Positions 55,896 to 64,000 of a DNA stretch of 64,000 nt are shown one piece after another. Origin of the DNA: Candidatus Didemnitutus sp. Lineage in GTDB: Bacteria > Verrucomicrobiota > Verrucomicrobiia > Opitutales > Opitutaceae. Location: positions 333,402 to 397,401 of the forward strand of contig JAGOQJ010000002.1 of assembly GCA_017991595.1 (NCBI GenBank), read 5' to 3'. The position numbers were made by a program, and so were the translations under genes. Position 1 is the stretch's first letter, and each line of letters begins with the position of its first letter. The notes under the pieces are model-generated. The model was not told the DNA's origin, ran no database searches, and saw nothing but the letters and a program-made list of their open reading frames with translations.

Positions 55896-56432
55896 TCACT
55901 CCAACCCCAGCGTCTTGCGGCCGACTTCGGAGATCATCTGCGGCGTCCATTGCGGGTCCCACACGATGTGGACTTGCGCGGTGCGCACACCAGGGAGCGC
56001 AGCGATCTTCGCGCGCGCGTCCTCTGCGATCACCGGGCCCATGCCGCAACCGGGAGCGGTCAGCGTCATCTTCACCTGCACCTCGTGCCCGCCTTCCGGC
56101 AGTGGCTCGATCGCGAGATCGTAGACGAGCCCGAGGTCGACGATGTTGACCGGAATTTCCGGATCGAAGCAGGTCTTGAGCATGTCCCATACCGCCTGCT
56201 CGCTGAATTCGCCCGCCACCACCGCCGGGGCCGGCGTGGCCGGCTGATAACCTTGCAGCGCTTCCGCATGCTCGCGCGCGATCTGGAAGAGCCCTTGCTC
56301 CGTGCGCACGGTAACGTTGCCGCCGAGGGTCTGGGTGATGAAGACGTTCAGGCCGGCGGGCAGCGTGACCTTGTCGCCGGCGGGGATCACGGTTGCGGGC
56401 GTATCGCGGAGGAGGACGGTGGTTTGGCTCAT
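55896..56432 (-). CDS. sufT: Fe-S assembly protein SufT
   Basis: 178 residues: an N-terminal SufT-specific beta part (about 1-65) then an MIP18/PaaD (DUF59) domain with DPEIPVNIVDLGLVYDLAI and the conserved cysteine in TAPGCGMGP. SufT helps mature Fe-S proteins under high demand. ATG 56432 (MSQTTVLLRD) is used; a GTG 9 nt upstream is possible. No other suf genes are in the window. Confidence 0.92.
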   Translation of the reverse strand: MSQTTVLLRDTPATVIPAGDKVTLPAGLNVFITQTLGGNVTVRTEQGLFQIAREHAEALQGYQPATPAPAVVAGEFSEQAVWDMLKTCFDPEIPVNIVDLGLVYDLAIEPLPEGGHEVQVKMTLTAPGCGMGPVIAEDARAKIAALPGVRTAQVHIVWDPQWTPQMISEVGRKTLGLE

Positions 56433-56507
56433 CCCCGCCACTCAAACAGCCGGGCGCATCCCGCGCAACCACCGTGGAGCCCGCGAAGTCAAAAATCTGC
56501 CGCCGCA

Positions 56508-56537
56508 CCAAGCAAACAGCCCGTCCGAGGACGGGCT
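56508..56537 (-). terminator. Stem-loop after sppA
   Basis: AGCCCGTC (56518-56525) and GACGGGCT (56530-56537) pair perfectly around CGAG. On the minus strand GTTTGCTT follows. It lies downstream of the sppA stop and before the sufT start. Confidence 0.6.
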
Positions 56538-56573
56538 GCGGGGAAAAAAGGTCTGGACGTTGCGCGACGCGGC

Positions 56574-58412
56574 TTACTTGAGGCGCACGTCGAACGGCAG
56601 ACGCGCATAGACGCCGCGCGGGTCGTTGAAGCGGTTCACGCTCTGCAACTCGGCAGAGAGATCGCGCACCATCGTCCCGAGCGGGCCGGCCAACGCCTGC
56701 TCGCGGCGGCGGCCTTCCAATGCCTCGGTCAGCACCTCGGCGAACTGCTTCGCGCGCGGCAATTCGACGATGCGGAACTTGTCGCCGAGCTGTGCCTTCT
56801 CCGCCGCATAGCGGATGGCGTCCTCCAATCCGCCGAGTTCGTCCACGAGGCCGAGTTCCTTCGCCTGCGCGCCGGACCAGACGCGGCCCTGCGCGATCTC
56901 CTTCACGTGAGCGAGGTCGAGCTTGCGCGACGTGGAGACCTTGCTGGTGAACTCCTCGTAGATCCAGTCGACGAACTTCTGGAAGATCGCCAGTTCCTCC
57001 TCGCTCTTCGGGCGCACGACGGTGGTGGCGTCGGCAAACTTGCCTGTCTTCACGACGTCGAAGGTGAGGCCGAGTTTGTCGTTCGCGAGTCCTTGGAAAT
57101 TGAGGAACATGCCGAACACGCCGATGGAGCCCGTGATCGTCGTCGGCTCGGCGAACACGCGCTCGGAGAACATCGAGATCCAGTAACCGCCCGAGGCGGC
57201 GACCGTGCCCATCGACACGACGACGGGCTTCGCCTGCTGTGCGAGTTGCACCTCGCGCAGGATCATCTCCGAAGCCGCTGCGCTGCCGCCCGGGCTGTTG
57301 ATGCGCAGGACGATGGCCTTGACCTTGTCGTCCTGCCGCAAGTCGCGGATCTGCCGCGCGACCTTGGCGCCATAGACGAGGTTCTCGCCGTCGCCGTCGC
57401 CGTCGACGATCTCGCCCTCGGCATAGACGATGCCGAGACGTTCGTTACCAGAGAGCTGCACCTTGCCGCCGTCGCGGCGGTTGGCCGCGAGACCGTCGCC
57501 CGACACGAGCTTGGCGTAGTCCTTGATCGCGATTTGCTTGAAAGTCTTCTTCTCGCCTTTGCGTCCGGTGTCGGCCTTCAGTTCCTCCAGCACGACGTCC
57601 CAGTAAGCGGCACGGTCCACGAGCTTGGCGGCCAGCGCCGGCTCGGGACGTAGGAAGCCTTCCGCATCGACGGCTTTCTGCAGGACGCCGGCTTCGAGCC
57701 CGCGCCCCTCTTCGATGCCGGCAACCAAGTCGCGCCACACGTCGTCGAGCAGCTTCTGCACCTGCTCGCGGTTCTCGGGGCTCATGTCGCGGCGGGTGAA
57801 GGGCTCGACGGCGGACTTGTATTTGCCCACGCGCGTCACCTGCACGCCGATGCCGAATTTCTCGAAGGCGCCGGCGAAGAACATCGGCTGGCTCGCCAAG
57901 CCCGGCATGAGAATGGCGCCGTAGGGATCGAGCGTCACCTCGCTCGCGACGGAGGCGAGGTAGTATTCCCGCGTGGTCGCCCACGTGAGGTAAGCCTTCA
58001 CCGGCTTGCCCGACTCGCGGAACTGGGCCAGCGCCTCGCGCACCTCGCGCAGAGCCGCGAAGCCCGTGCCGTAGCCGTCGGGCGTGAACTGCCCCTGCAT
58101 GAAGATGCCAGCGATGTCCGGATCGGTCGCAGCGGCCTCGATCGCGCGGGTCAGTTGCCGCAGCTGCAGGCGTTGCACCGCGGCGCCGCCGAAGATCGTC
58201 TCCAGCCCCTCCAATCCTTCCATCTGGGACGGCGTGTCCTGGATGTTGGCGTTGAGGTCGAGCACGAGGTAGGAGCCGTTTTGCACGGACACCGGCTTCT
58301 CGCCCAGCGCCGCCAGCGCGCCGATGAGCACGAAACACATCAACAAGCCGCCAAAGGCGAAGACCAGCAGGGCGGCGATCGTGGCAAAAAACGAAGTGAA
58401 GAAGTTCTTCAT
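56574..58412 (-). CDS. sppA: Signal peptide peptidase SppA, long form
   Basis: A 612-residue membrane-anchored protease (67K type with two tandem domains). The anchor is residues about 5-37. The catalytic Lys is in VGKYKSAVEPF in the first domain, and the catalytic Ser is in GTVAASGGYW in the second. It degrades signal peptides left in the inner membrane. ATG 58412 (MKNFFTSFF) gives the typical start. Followed by a stem-loop and sufT. Confidence 0.94.
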   Translation of the reverse strand: MKNFFTSFFATIAALLVFAFGGLLMCFVLIGALAALGEKPVSVQNGSYLVLDLNANIQDTPSQMEGLEGLETIFGGAAVQRLQLRQLTRAIEAAATDPDIAGIFMQGQFTPDGYGTGFAALREVREALAQFRESGKPVKAYLTWATTREYYLASVASEVTLDPYGAILMPGLASQPMFFAGAFEKFGIGVQVTRVGKYKSAVEPFTRRDMSPENREQVQKLLDDVWRDLVAGIEEGRGLEAGVLQKAVDAEGFLRPEPALAAKLVDRAAYWDVVLEELKADTGRKGEKKTFKQIAIKDYAKLVSGDGLAANRRDGGKVQLSGNERLGIVYAEGEIVDGDGDGENLVYGAKVARQIRDLRQDDKVKAIVLRINSPGGSAAASEMILREVQLAQQAKPVVVSMGTVAASGGYWISMFSERVFAEPTTITGSIGVFGMFLNFQGLANDKLGLTFDVVKTGKFADATTVVRPKSEEELAIFQKFVDWIYEEFTSKVSTSRKLDLAHVKEIAQGRVWSGAQAKELGLVDELGGLEDAIRYAAEKAQLGDKFRIVELPRAKQFAEVLTEALEGRRREQALAGPLGTMVRDLSAELQSVNRFNDPRGVYARLPFDVRLK

Positions 58413-58570
58413 TGTGACGCACCGTAAACGCCGCCCCGACACCGGCCAGCGAAAACTGTCCGCAGGCCTCCCGCGCGGACGAGCGGCGCCGCGGCTCCAC
58501 CAGCGGCGGTCCGCCGCGCCTGATTCTTTCCCTTGTGCCCCGGGCCGCCGGGCCTAGTTTCGCCCGACCG

Positions 58571-60025
58571 ATGAGCGAAAACAATCTGCTGACCACCAAC
58601 CGCAAGGCGCTCACGATCAACCTCGATGGCACGCGCTACGGCACCATCGCCGAGATCGGCGCCGGACAGGAAGTGGCGCGCGTGTTCTTCCAGGCCGGCA
58701 ACGCCTCCGGCTCGATCGCCAAGACCATGTCGGCCTACGACATGACTTTCAGCGACGCCATCTACGGCAAGGCGCCACGCTACGTCTCGCGCGAACGGTT
58801 GCAGACGATGCTGCATCACGAATACGCGCTGCTGCGGGAGCGCCTCTCGGAAAAACGCGGCGAGCGCACGCGCTTCTTCGTCTTCGCCAACACCGTCGCC
58901 GCCAAGAGCGCCCGGGTCTCCGATGGTCATGGCTGGCTCGGAATACGCTTCCAGCACGAGCCGCTCGGGGAACCCAACGAGATCATCATCCACGTGCGGA
59001 TGTGGGACAAAAAAAACGTCCAGCAGCAGGAAGCGCTCGGCATCGTCGGCACCAACCTCATCTACGGCGCGTTCTATTTTCAGGACGACCCCGAGAAGTT
59101 CATCACCTCGCTCGTCGACAATGTCGGCACCGACCGCATCGAGGTCGACATGCTCAAGCTCAGCGGCCCGGCCTTCGCCCACGTCGACAACCGCCGGCTT
59201 TCGCTGCTGCTCGTGCAGCACGGCCTGACCAACGCCGCCCTCTTCGCACCGAACGGCGACGTGCTCCAGCCCTCCGAGGCCTTCTTCAACCGCCCCGTGC
59301 TCGTCGAGCGCGGCAAGTTCCGCCCGGTGACGAACATCAACGTCGACATGCTTCGCGGCGCCACGGCGCAGTTCCTGCGCGAGCCCACCGTGCAGGGCAA
59401 GGACGTGCTCGTGCTGATGGAGATGTCCATCCACAACCTCCGCTCGGGCGGCGAATGCGACGTCGACGACTTTCTCGCCCGCATCGAGATGCTCGGCCGC
59501 ATCGGCGTGACCGTGCTCATCTCGAACTACGCGGAGTATTTCCGCCTCGCCGCCTACTTCCGCCGCTACACGAAGGAGATGATCGGCATCACCCTCGGCA
59601 TCAATGCGCTCCTCGACGTCTTCAACGAGCGCTACTACGAGCACCTCGACGGCGGCCTGCTCGAGTCGATGGGCCGCATGTTCAAGCAGGCGGTCAAACT
59701 CTACGTCTATCCGATGCGCGAGGATACGCTGCGTCGCTTCGCGCAACCGGCCGGCGCCACCGTCCCGGAGAATCCGGCACCGGGCGAGCTGATCACGGCG
59801 CGCAATGTCCGCGTCGCCCACCACCTGCGTTTCCTCTATCAGCACCTGCTCGAGAACGACGCCATCGCCTGCCTGACCGACTACGACGAGCGGCTCCTCT
59901 CGATCTATTCCCGCGACGTGGCGGAGCGCATCGCCCGTGGCGACGCGAGCTGGGAATCCCTCGTGCCCGCACCCGTGGCGCAGTTCATCAAGGAACGTCG
60001 CCTCCTCGGCTACCCGCCCGCCTGA
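58571..60025 (+). CDS. Conserved protein of unknown function
   Basis: 484 residues without signal peptide or membrane helix. The start RKALTINLDGTRYGTIAEIGAGQEVARVFFQAG and the AKTMSAYDMTFSDAIYGKAPRYVSRERL segment belong to a widespread family. I recall that some members carry a nicotinate-nucleotide adenylyltransferase label, but no HxGH nucleotide-transfer motif is seen here, so that label is not adopted. The protein looks cytosolic and intact. Confidence 0.8.
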   Translation: MSENNLLTTNRKALTINLDGTRYGTIAEIGAGQEVARVFFQAGNASGSIAKTMSAYDMTFSDAIYGKAPRYVSRERLQTMLHHEYALLRERLSEKRGERTRFFVFANTVAAKSARVSDGHGWLGIRFQHEPLGEPNEIIIHVRMWDKKNVQQQEALGIVGTNLIYGAFYFQDDPEKFITSLVDNVGTDRIEVDMLKLSGPAFAHVDNRRLSLLLVQHGLTNAALFAPNGDVLQPSEAFFNRPVLVERGKFRPVTNINVDMLRGATAQFLREPTVQGKDVLVLMEMSIHNLRSGGECDVDDFLARIEMLGRIGVTVLISNYAEYFRLAAYFRRYTKEMIGITLGINALLDVFNERYYEHLDGGLLESMGRMFKQAVKLYVYPMREDTLRRFAQPAGATVPENPAPGELITARNVRVAHHLRFLYQHLLENDAIACLTDYDERLLSIYSRDVAERIARGDASWESLVPAPVAQFIKERRLLGYPPA

Positions 60026-60082
60026 GCGCGGGCCCGTTTTCGCGCGTGCGTGCGGCGCGGATTGGCCCTAAACCTCCGCGCC

Positions 60083-60757
60083 ATGCTCAACCCCGTCCAC
60101 GCCGGGCTCTGGGAACTCAACGCGCCGATGGCCGTCCTCGGCATGCACCTCGGCCACCGCATGACGGTCGCTCGCCTGCCCGATGGCTCGTTGTGGGTGC
60201 ACTCGCCGGTCGCCTACAGCGACGCGCTCGCCGCCGCCCTCGCCAAGCTCGGCCCGGTGGGCCATCTCGTGGCGCCGAATTACCTGCACGACACCTACCT
60301 CGAAGGCTGGGTGCCGCGCTACCCTTCCGCGCGTTTTCACGCTCCGCCGCGTTTCCACAAGGTCTTCCCCGCGCACCCCGCCACGGACATCCTCGGCGAC
60401 CGTCCTACCACCGCGTGGGGCGACACCTTCGACCAACTTGTGGTGAAAGGCGTGCGCCGCGTGCACGAGGTGGTGTTCCTGCACCGCGCTTCGCGGACGC
60501 TCATCGTGGCCGACCTCGCTTTCAACCTCGGCGACCGGATGCCGTTCCTCAGCCGCGTGCTGCTGCGCCTCAACGGCTGCCACTGCCGCTTCACGCCGTC
60601 GCGCATGTTCAAGGCCGTGATCGACGACCGCGCCGCCCTGCGCACCTCCATCGACCGCATCCTCGCCTGGGACTTCGACCGCATCCTCGTCGGCCACGGC
60701 GATAATCTCACGTCATCGCCGAAGGACGCCTTGCGCGCCGCCTTCGCGTTTCTCTAA
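60083..60757 (+). CDS. DUF4336 protein, metallo-beta-lactamase-like fold
   Basis: About 224 residues. The domain pattern is that of DUF4336: an N-terminal LWELNAPMAVLGMHLGHRMTVARLPDGSLWVHSPV, then VGHLVAPNYLHDTYLEGW and the later ADLAFNL and GHGDNL. The fold is related to metallo-beta-lactamases but the HxHxDH metal motif is not present. The function is unknown. ATG 60083 (MLNPVHAGLW) is chosen. The dapF-like gene starts 12 nt downstream. Confidence 0.78.
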   Translation: MLNPVHAGLWELNAPMAVLGMHLGHRMTVARLPDGSLWVHSPVAYSDALAAALAKLGPVGHLVAPNYLHDTYLEGWVPRYPSARFHAPPRFHKVFPAHPATDILGDRPTTAWGDTFDQLVVKGVRRVHEVVFLHRASRTLIVADLAFNLGDRMPFLSRVLLRLNGCHCRFTPSRMFKAVIDDRAALRTSIDRILAWDFDRILVGHGDNLTSSPKDALRAAFAFL

Positions 60758-60769
60758 TTTGCGGGCCGC

Positions 60770-61621
60770 ATGCGCTTCCACAAATACCACGCCCTCGGCA
60801 ACGACTACATCGTCATGGACCCGGCTGATTTTCCCGGCTGGACCGCGCCGACGACCGAGCAAATCCGCGTGATCTGCCACCGTAATTTCGGCGCCGGCTC
60901 CGACGGCATCCTGTGGGGCCCGCTGCCCAGCGCCAAGGCGCCGTTCGGCCTGCGCATCTTCAACCCCGACGGCTCCGAGGCGGAGAAATCCGGCAACGGC
61001 CTGCGCATCTTCTCGCGCTATCTCTACGACCAGAAAAAGGTCGGCTCCGCACCGTTCACCATCGACACCCCCGGCGGCGTGGTGGAAGTGACGATCCAGC
61101 CCGGCGGGCAGCAGATCACGGTCGAGATGGGCCGCGTGTCGTTCGACAGCGCCCGCATCCCGGTCGCCGGCGCGCCGCGCGAGGTGATCAACGAGAAGAT
61201 CCGCATCCAGGACCGCGAGTTCACGTTCTGCGCCGCGACCATCGGCAATCCCCACTGCGTCATCCCGCTGCCGGAGATCTCGGAAAAACTCGCCCGCCAA
61301 TACGGTCCCGACCTCGAGGTGCACGCGAACTTCCCCAAGCGCACGAACGTCCAATTCCTGCGCGTGATCGACCGCGCTAACATCCAGATCGAGATCTGGG
61401 AACGCGGCGCGGGCTACACGCTTGCCTCGGGCAGCAGCTCCAGCGCCTCGGCCGCCGTGGCGCACAAGCTCGGCCTCGTCGACCGCTCCGTCACCGTGCA
61501 CATGCCCGGCGGCCAGATCGGCATCGAGATCGGCGACGGCTTCGCGATCAAGATGACCGGCCCCGTCACCCGCGTCGCCGAAGGCACGTTGCACGACGAA
61601 TTATTCACCACGTCGGTATAA
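60770..61621 (+). CDS. dapF: Diaminopimelate epimerase homologue lacking both catalytic cysteines
   Basis: 283 residues with the two-domain DapF layout and most binding motifs: HALGNDYIVMD, FNPDGSEAEKSGNGLR, IGNPHCV and the ERGAGYTLASG loop. DapF epimerises LL- to meso-diaminopimelate using two cysteines. Here the first (normally GNGLRCFARY) is Ile 80 in GNGLRIFSRY, and the second (normally ACGTGACA) is Ser 220 in ASGSSSSAS. The substrate pocket otherwise looks kept. It may use a different acid/base pair, act on another substrate, or not be the cell's DapF. The sequence shows no frameshift. Confidence 0.85.
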   Translation: MRFHKYHALGNDYIVMDPADFPGWTAPTTEQIRVICHRNFGAGSDGILWGPLPSAKAPFGLRIFNPDGSEAEKSGNGLRIFSRYLYDQKKVGSAPFTIDTPGGVVEVTIQPGGQQITVEMGRVSFDSARIPVAGAPREVINEKIRIQDREFTFCAATIGNPHCVIPLPEISEKLARQYGPDLEVHANFPKRTNVQFLRVIDRANIQIEIWERGAGYTLASGSSSSASAAVAHKLGLVDRSVTVHMPGGQIGIEIGDGFAIKMTGPVTRVAEGTLHDELFTTSV

Positions 61622-61789
61622 GCCGCACTTGCCCGCCGCCCCATCCACCGCGAATGCGCGATCCGCCTCCGACTCTTGTGAGAGGAATTCCTAGCGCGCC
61701 GCAATGGCGGATTTGCGACGGCCTTTTTCGTCAAACACGCGGATCAAAATCCTGCGTTGCACGCAAACACTGTGGTAAAAATCTTGACC

Positions 61790-62677
61790 TCAGAGCCTTC
61801 TTATCAGCGACCATCGTGGCGTTTCGCTGCTGCTTCGGGGCGTAATCTTTCCTGAATCGCGGTCCAAATCGGCAAGAGTCAAATGCATGTCGATTTTGCA
61901 CGCCTGGGCGACGCGCTTGACGAGTGCCGTCATGATTTTCTCCTGTGTCGGCGTGATTTCCTTTTTTCCAACATTGCAGCACGACCAGTATTCTGGGGCC
62001 GCTATGATAAGATGAATCGAATTAAGTTCGCCGGTTTCCACATGCAGATGGGCCTTCACTTCTTTGCTCAGATCCTTCCATGTCCGCTGCGCTTGAATCG
62101 CATAGCAGATACATTCAACCAGCGCCATGAGAGGAGAGTCCGCGCCTTTTGTCCCAGCTCGCTTAAGCTCGATAATCTCAAGACGCCCCCCTTGATGAAA
62201 GATCATCGCATCCGCCTTAAGTTGGCCTTCGCGCTCGCCTGCAAGCGGCACTTCATACGCGGATGCAGTCTCCCCGCGCACACAATTCTCGCGCAACCGA
62301 AGGGTCAGTTGCCAATTCAAGGCGTTCTCGCCTGTTGGCTTACCCTTACCGCGTGATTCCTCTGCCGAGCGCTCAGCAAATTTAAACTTCTCCAGTCTGG
62401 GCTTGGGCAACGCTTGGGGAGCCAGCGAATTTCGGGTCCAAATCTCGACGACATCATGAGAATTGGCTAAATTCTGCAGCCCGCGGGAATCCCAAAAACT
62501 GATGGAGTTCCATCCTCCGCATTTTGAATTCGTCAATCGTGATAATTGCAAAAAGTGGCACCAAGTAGCTGCACTCGTCGCAACGCCAAGCGCTCCGTCA
62601 GGAAGGATTATCGATGGCATGGTAGTCATAATAATGTCATTAATATATGTGTCTCCGACTAGCGAGATTGTGGCCAT
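61790..62677 (-). CDS. PD-(D/E)XK nuclease-like protein
   Basis: 295 residues. Residues about 142-175 fit a PD-(D/E)XK active site: EVPL, then KADAMIF (Asp 156), then the strand LEIIELKRAG with Glu 170 and Lys 172. A helical stretch (LMALVECICYAIQAQ) follows. The N terminus (TISLVGDTYINDIIM) is not recognised. The ATG overlaps the stop of the DnaA-like gene as TAATG, so the two are translated together. Local composition is more AT-rich than the rest of the window. A role in defence or mobile-element biology is possible but not shown. Confidence 0.65.
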   Translation of the reverse strand: MATISLVGDTYINDIIMTTMPSIILPDGALGVATSAATWCHFLQLSRLTNSKCGGWNSISFWDSRGLQNLANSHDVVEIWTRNSLAPQALPKPRLEKFKFAERSAEESRGKGKPTGENALNWQLTLRLRENCVRGETASAYEVPLAGEREGQLKADAMIFHQGGRLEIIELKRAGTKGADSPLMALVECICYAIQAQRTWKDLSKEVKAHLHVETGELNSIHLIIAAPEYWSCCNVGKKEITPTQEKIMTALVKRVAQACKIDMHLTLADLDRDSGKITPRSSSETPRWSLIRRL

Positions 62678-63303
62678 TAGACGCTTTCGCCGGCAAGCAG
62701 TTTCCCTTCGGCACAACGGACATTGCCCTGCGAACCAACCGCGTAGGCCGCGATTGCCGCCGCCGGGAGGCGCAGCGCCCGTTCGTAGGCCAACGTTCCC
62801 ACGATCCATTTCATTTCCGAGTCGTTTGGCGGTGAGATATGCACCTCCTGAGCTTCAGCAAAAATGCGATGGAACCACGTGTGCTCGACGCTATAGCCAC
62901 CCACACTATGACGAGCCGCCATGACGCAATCCCCTCCCCGCTCAGTAACGTGACGCGCAAGTCGGACGACGGCTGCGCCGCCATGCAGTTCGAGTGAGTC
63001 GATGAGGAGCACGCGACAGCGATCATAGCGCGCCAACCACGCAACAATCCTCCGTGGGGTGCACGCTCGGTGAGCCTCGTGAGCGATTTTTTCCGCCATC
63101 AAGTGTTCGCAACGAAAGCCGCGAGTCCGCATGTCCGTGGCGATGGCATGAAGCAGATGACTTTTCCCCACCCCCTCCGGTCCATGGATTGCAAGCAGGC
63201 GCGGTGAAGTCCCAATCCCTCGGGCAAAGTGGTAAGCGGTTTCAAACGCACGTCGATTTGAGGTTACGACCGCGAAATTCCCAAATGTCCGAAATTGCGG
63301 CAT
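62677..63303 (-). CDS. DnaA-like AAA+ ATPase without DNA-binding domain
   Basis: 208 residues resembling domain III of DnaA: FGNFAVVTSNRRAFETAYHFA at the start, Walker A GPEGVGKSHL (residues 41-50), Walker B VLLID (98-102) and the sensor 2 sequence GNVRCAEGKL. The second acidic residue after Walker B (DD in DnaA) is Ser 103, and domain IV is missing. Such short forms (Hda, DnaC/IstB-like) act as helpers that load or regulate a partner. It sits between an unknown protein (2-nt gap) and the PD-(D/E)XK protein (1-nt overlap). Confidence 0.78.
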   Translation of the reverse strand: MPQFRTFGNFAVVTSNRRAFETAYHFARGIGTSPRLLAIHGPEGVGKSHLLHAIATDMRTRGFRCEHLMAEKIAHEAHRACTPRRIVAWLARYDRCRVLLIDSLELHGGAAVVRLARHVTERGGDCVMAARHSVGGYSVEHTWFHRIFAEAQEVHISPPNDSEMKWIVGTLAYERALRLPAAAIAAYAVGSQGNVRCAEGKLLAGESV

Positions 63304-63305
63304 CG

Positions 63306-63818
63306 TCAGCAATGCGCGCGTTTGATGCGAGGCCGATACGCACCGACGCGCGAGTGCACCTTCGACAAAACCGCAGGGCGCGCTATTCGCACGGCGAGAA
63401 CCTGAACGGGCACACCCCTTGGAGCGAAATAGAGGCTCCTGGCCGAGCGCTTGTTGCGCAGGCGATTCAATGCCGCACACGCCGATACGGCGAGTGCCTT
63501 GTCCTTAAAAACCCCGTTTCGCGGGAGCTCGTTGTCACACCATGTGCTACTCTCAATATCGTAAAACGCGGTGAATCGCGGGCTGATCGGCTTCACAAGC
63601 ACATAGCGAATCGGGCTGCGAAGCTCTTTCATCAAAGCCCGGAACTCCGCTTGTATGGCCAAATCTTTCGCAGGGTCAGCACGCTCGAAAAGCAGTCTCC
63701 CGGTCGCAGCAGCATAAACTTGTGTGCGCTGGTCCGATAGCGTGACGGCAATCCTTGGTTGTCGGTTGCCAGTAAGAAAGGCTTCGACGACCTTTGCCGG
63801 ACATTGCAGCACACGCAC
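63306..63818 (-). CDS. Protein of unknown function, first gene of the AT-richer unit
   Basis: 170 residues from GTG 63818. The frame stays open for about 19 codons further upstream to a TAG at 63876, with protein-like sequence (RLELRDRATRRLV) but no usual start codon, so the true start may differ. Residues IAVTLSDQRTQVYAAATGRLLFE look like beta-strands; the C-terminal third is very basic, suggesting nucleic-acid binding. No family is recognised. Its stop is 2 nt before the DnaA-like start. Confidence 0.5.
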   Translation of the reverse strand: MRVLQCPAKVVEAFLTGNRQPRIAVTLSDQRTQVYAAATGRLLFERADPAKDLAIQAEFRALMKELRSPIRYVLVKPISPRFTAFYDIESSTWCDNELPRNGVFKDKALAVSACAALNRLRNKRSARSLYFAPRGVPVQVLAVRIARPAVLSKVHSRVGAYRPRIKRAHC

Positions 63819-64000
63819 GAGGCGGCGGGTGGCGCGATCACGCAGCTCAAGACGATTCCCTTGCCTGCGAACGAACTACCGTGCGACCGATTGCGAAGAA
63901 GAGTGCTGTGCCCGCATCCCAGATATATACGCAAAACGAAGAAGGTGTTTTTTCGCTATCCACTTGGCTCTCTGAGCGCGTGGAGCACGGCTCGCTGGGC

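Noticed and set aside
58571..60025. Nicotinate-nucleotide adenylyltransferase label for the conserved unknown protein
   Set aside because: No HxGH or similar nucleotidyltransferase motif is visible, so the name is probably a propagated error.

Overview
The window is a compact, GC-rich bacterial chromosome segment of about 64 kb with few long gaps. The gene set is Gram-negative: lptE-like, lpxI-like and bamD-like genes, porins and Wza/Wzc. The style of the housekeeping genes and the type of denitrification genes point to Verrucomicrobiota, probably an Opitutaceae-like bacterium. That placement is inference from recognised families; no rRNA is present to fix it.

Layout. 1-5.1 kb: the start of a secreted protein, a GDSL hydrolase, a secreted beta-helix protein and an MFS transporter coupled to a TPR protein. 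5.2-13.4 kb: housekeeping genes (glmM, trpD, uppP, rpmF-plsX-fabH, bamD-like, lptE-like, rpe). 13.5-18.6 kb: an ABC binding protein and ATPase without a permease, hpt, tRNA-Ser(GCU) and a GlpT-family transporter. 18.8-36.5 kb: a large denitrification / NO-response region. 36.5-47.8 kb: metK-ahcY, an Hpt protein, a DNA glycosylase-ribE-HtrA-like chain and leuS. 47.9-52.8 kb: an exopolysaccharide export module (FecR-like, beta-barrel, Wza, Wzc). 52.8-61.6 kb: lpxI, a DUF151 nuclease, dus, sufT, sppA, conserved unknowns and a dapF homologue. 61.7-64 kb: a visibly AT-richer three-gene unit (unknown protein, DnaA-like AAA+ ATPase, PD-(D/E)XK-like protein) that looks like accessory DNA.

How the central region works. 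A Crp/Fnr-type regulator (33994-34713) carries the E-x-x-S-R recognition signature, and six FNR-like boxes lie upstream of the surrounding transcription units. These units encode a class II copper nitrite reductase fused to cytochrome c, NirV, two SCO copper chaperones, a porin, a CuA-containing B-family heme-copper enzyme that lacks the cross-linked tyrosine (most likely a NO reductase), an incomplete second subunit-I-like protein, a cytochrome b/ferredoxin/MvhD-like fusion, DUF2249, CopD-like and cupin proteins, and the Ric repair protein. Together they look like one nitrite- and NO-reduction regulon with its own electron-input module. In two units the box centre is exactly 41.5 nt from the start codon, which predicts leaderless transcripts.

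The most unusual points are: the cytochrome b/FeS/MvhD-like fusion preceded by two mirror-image 17-bp operators; the NO-reductase cluster with a second, ligand-deficient subunit I; a DapF homologue missing both catalytic cysteines; the DnaA-like ATPase/nuclease-like unit at the right end; and plsX without a usual start codon.
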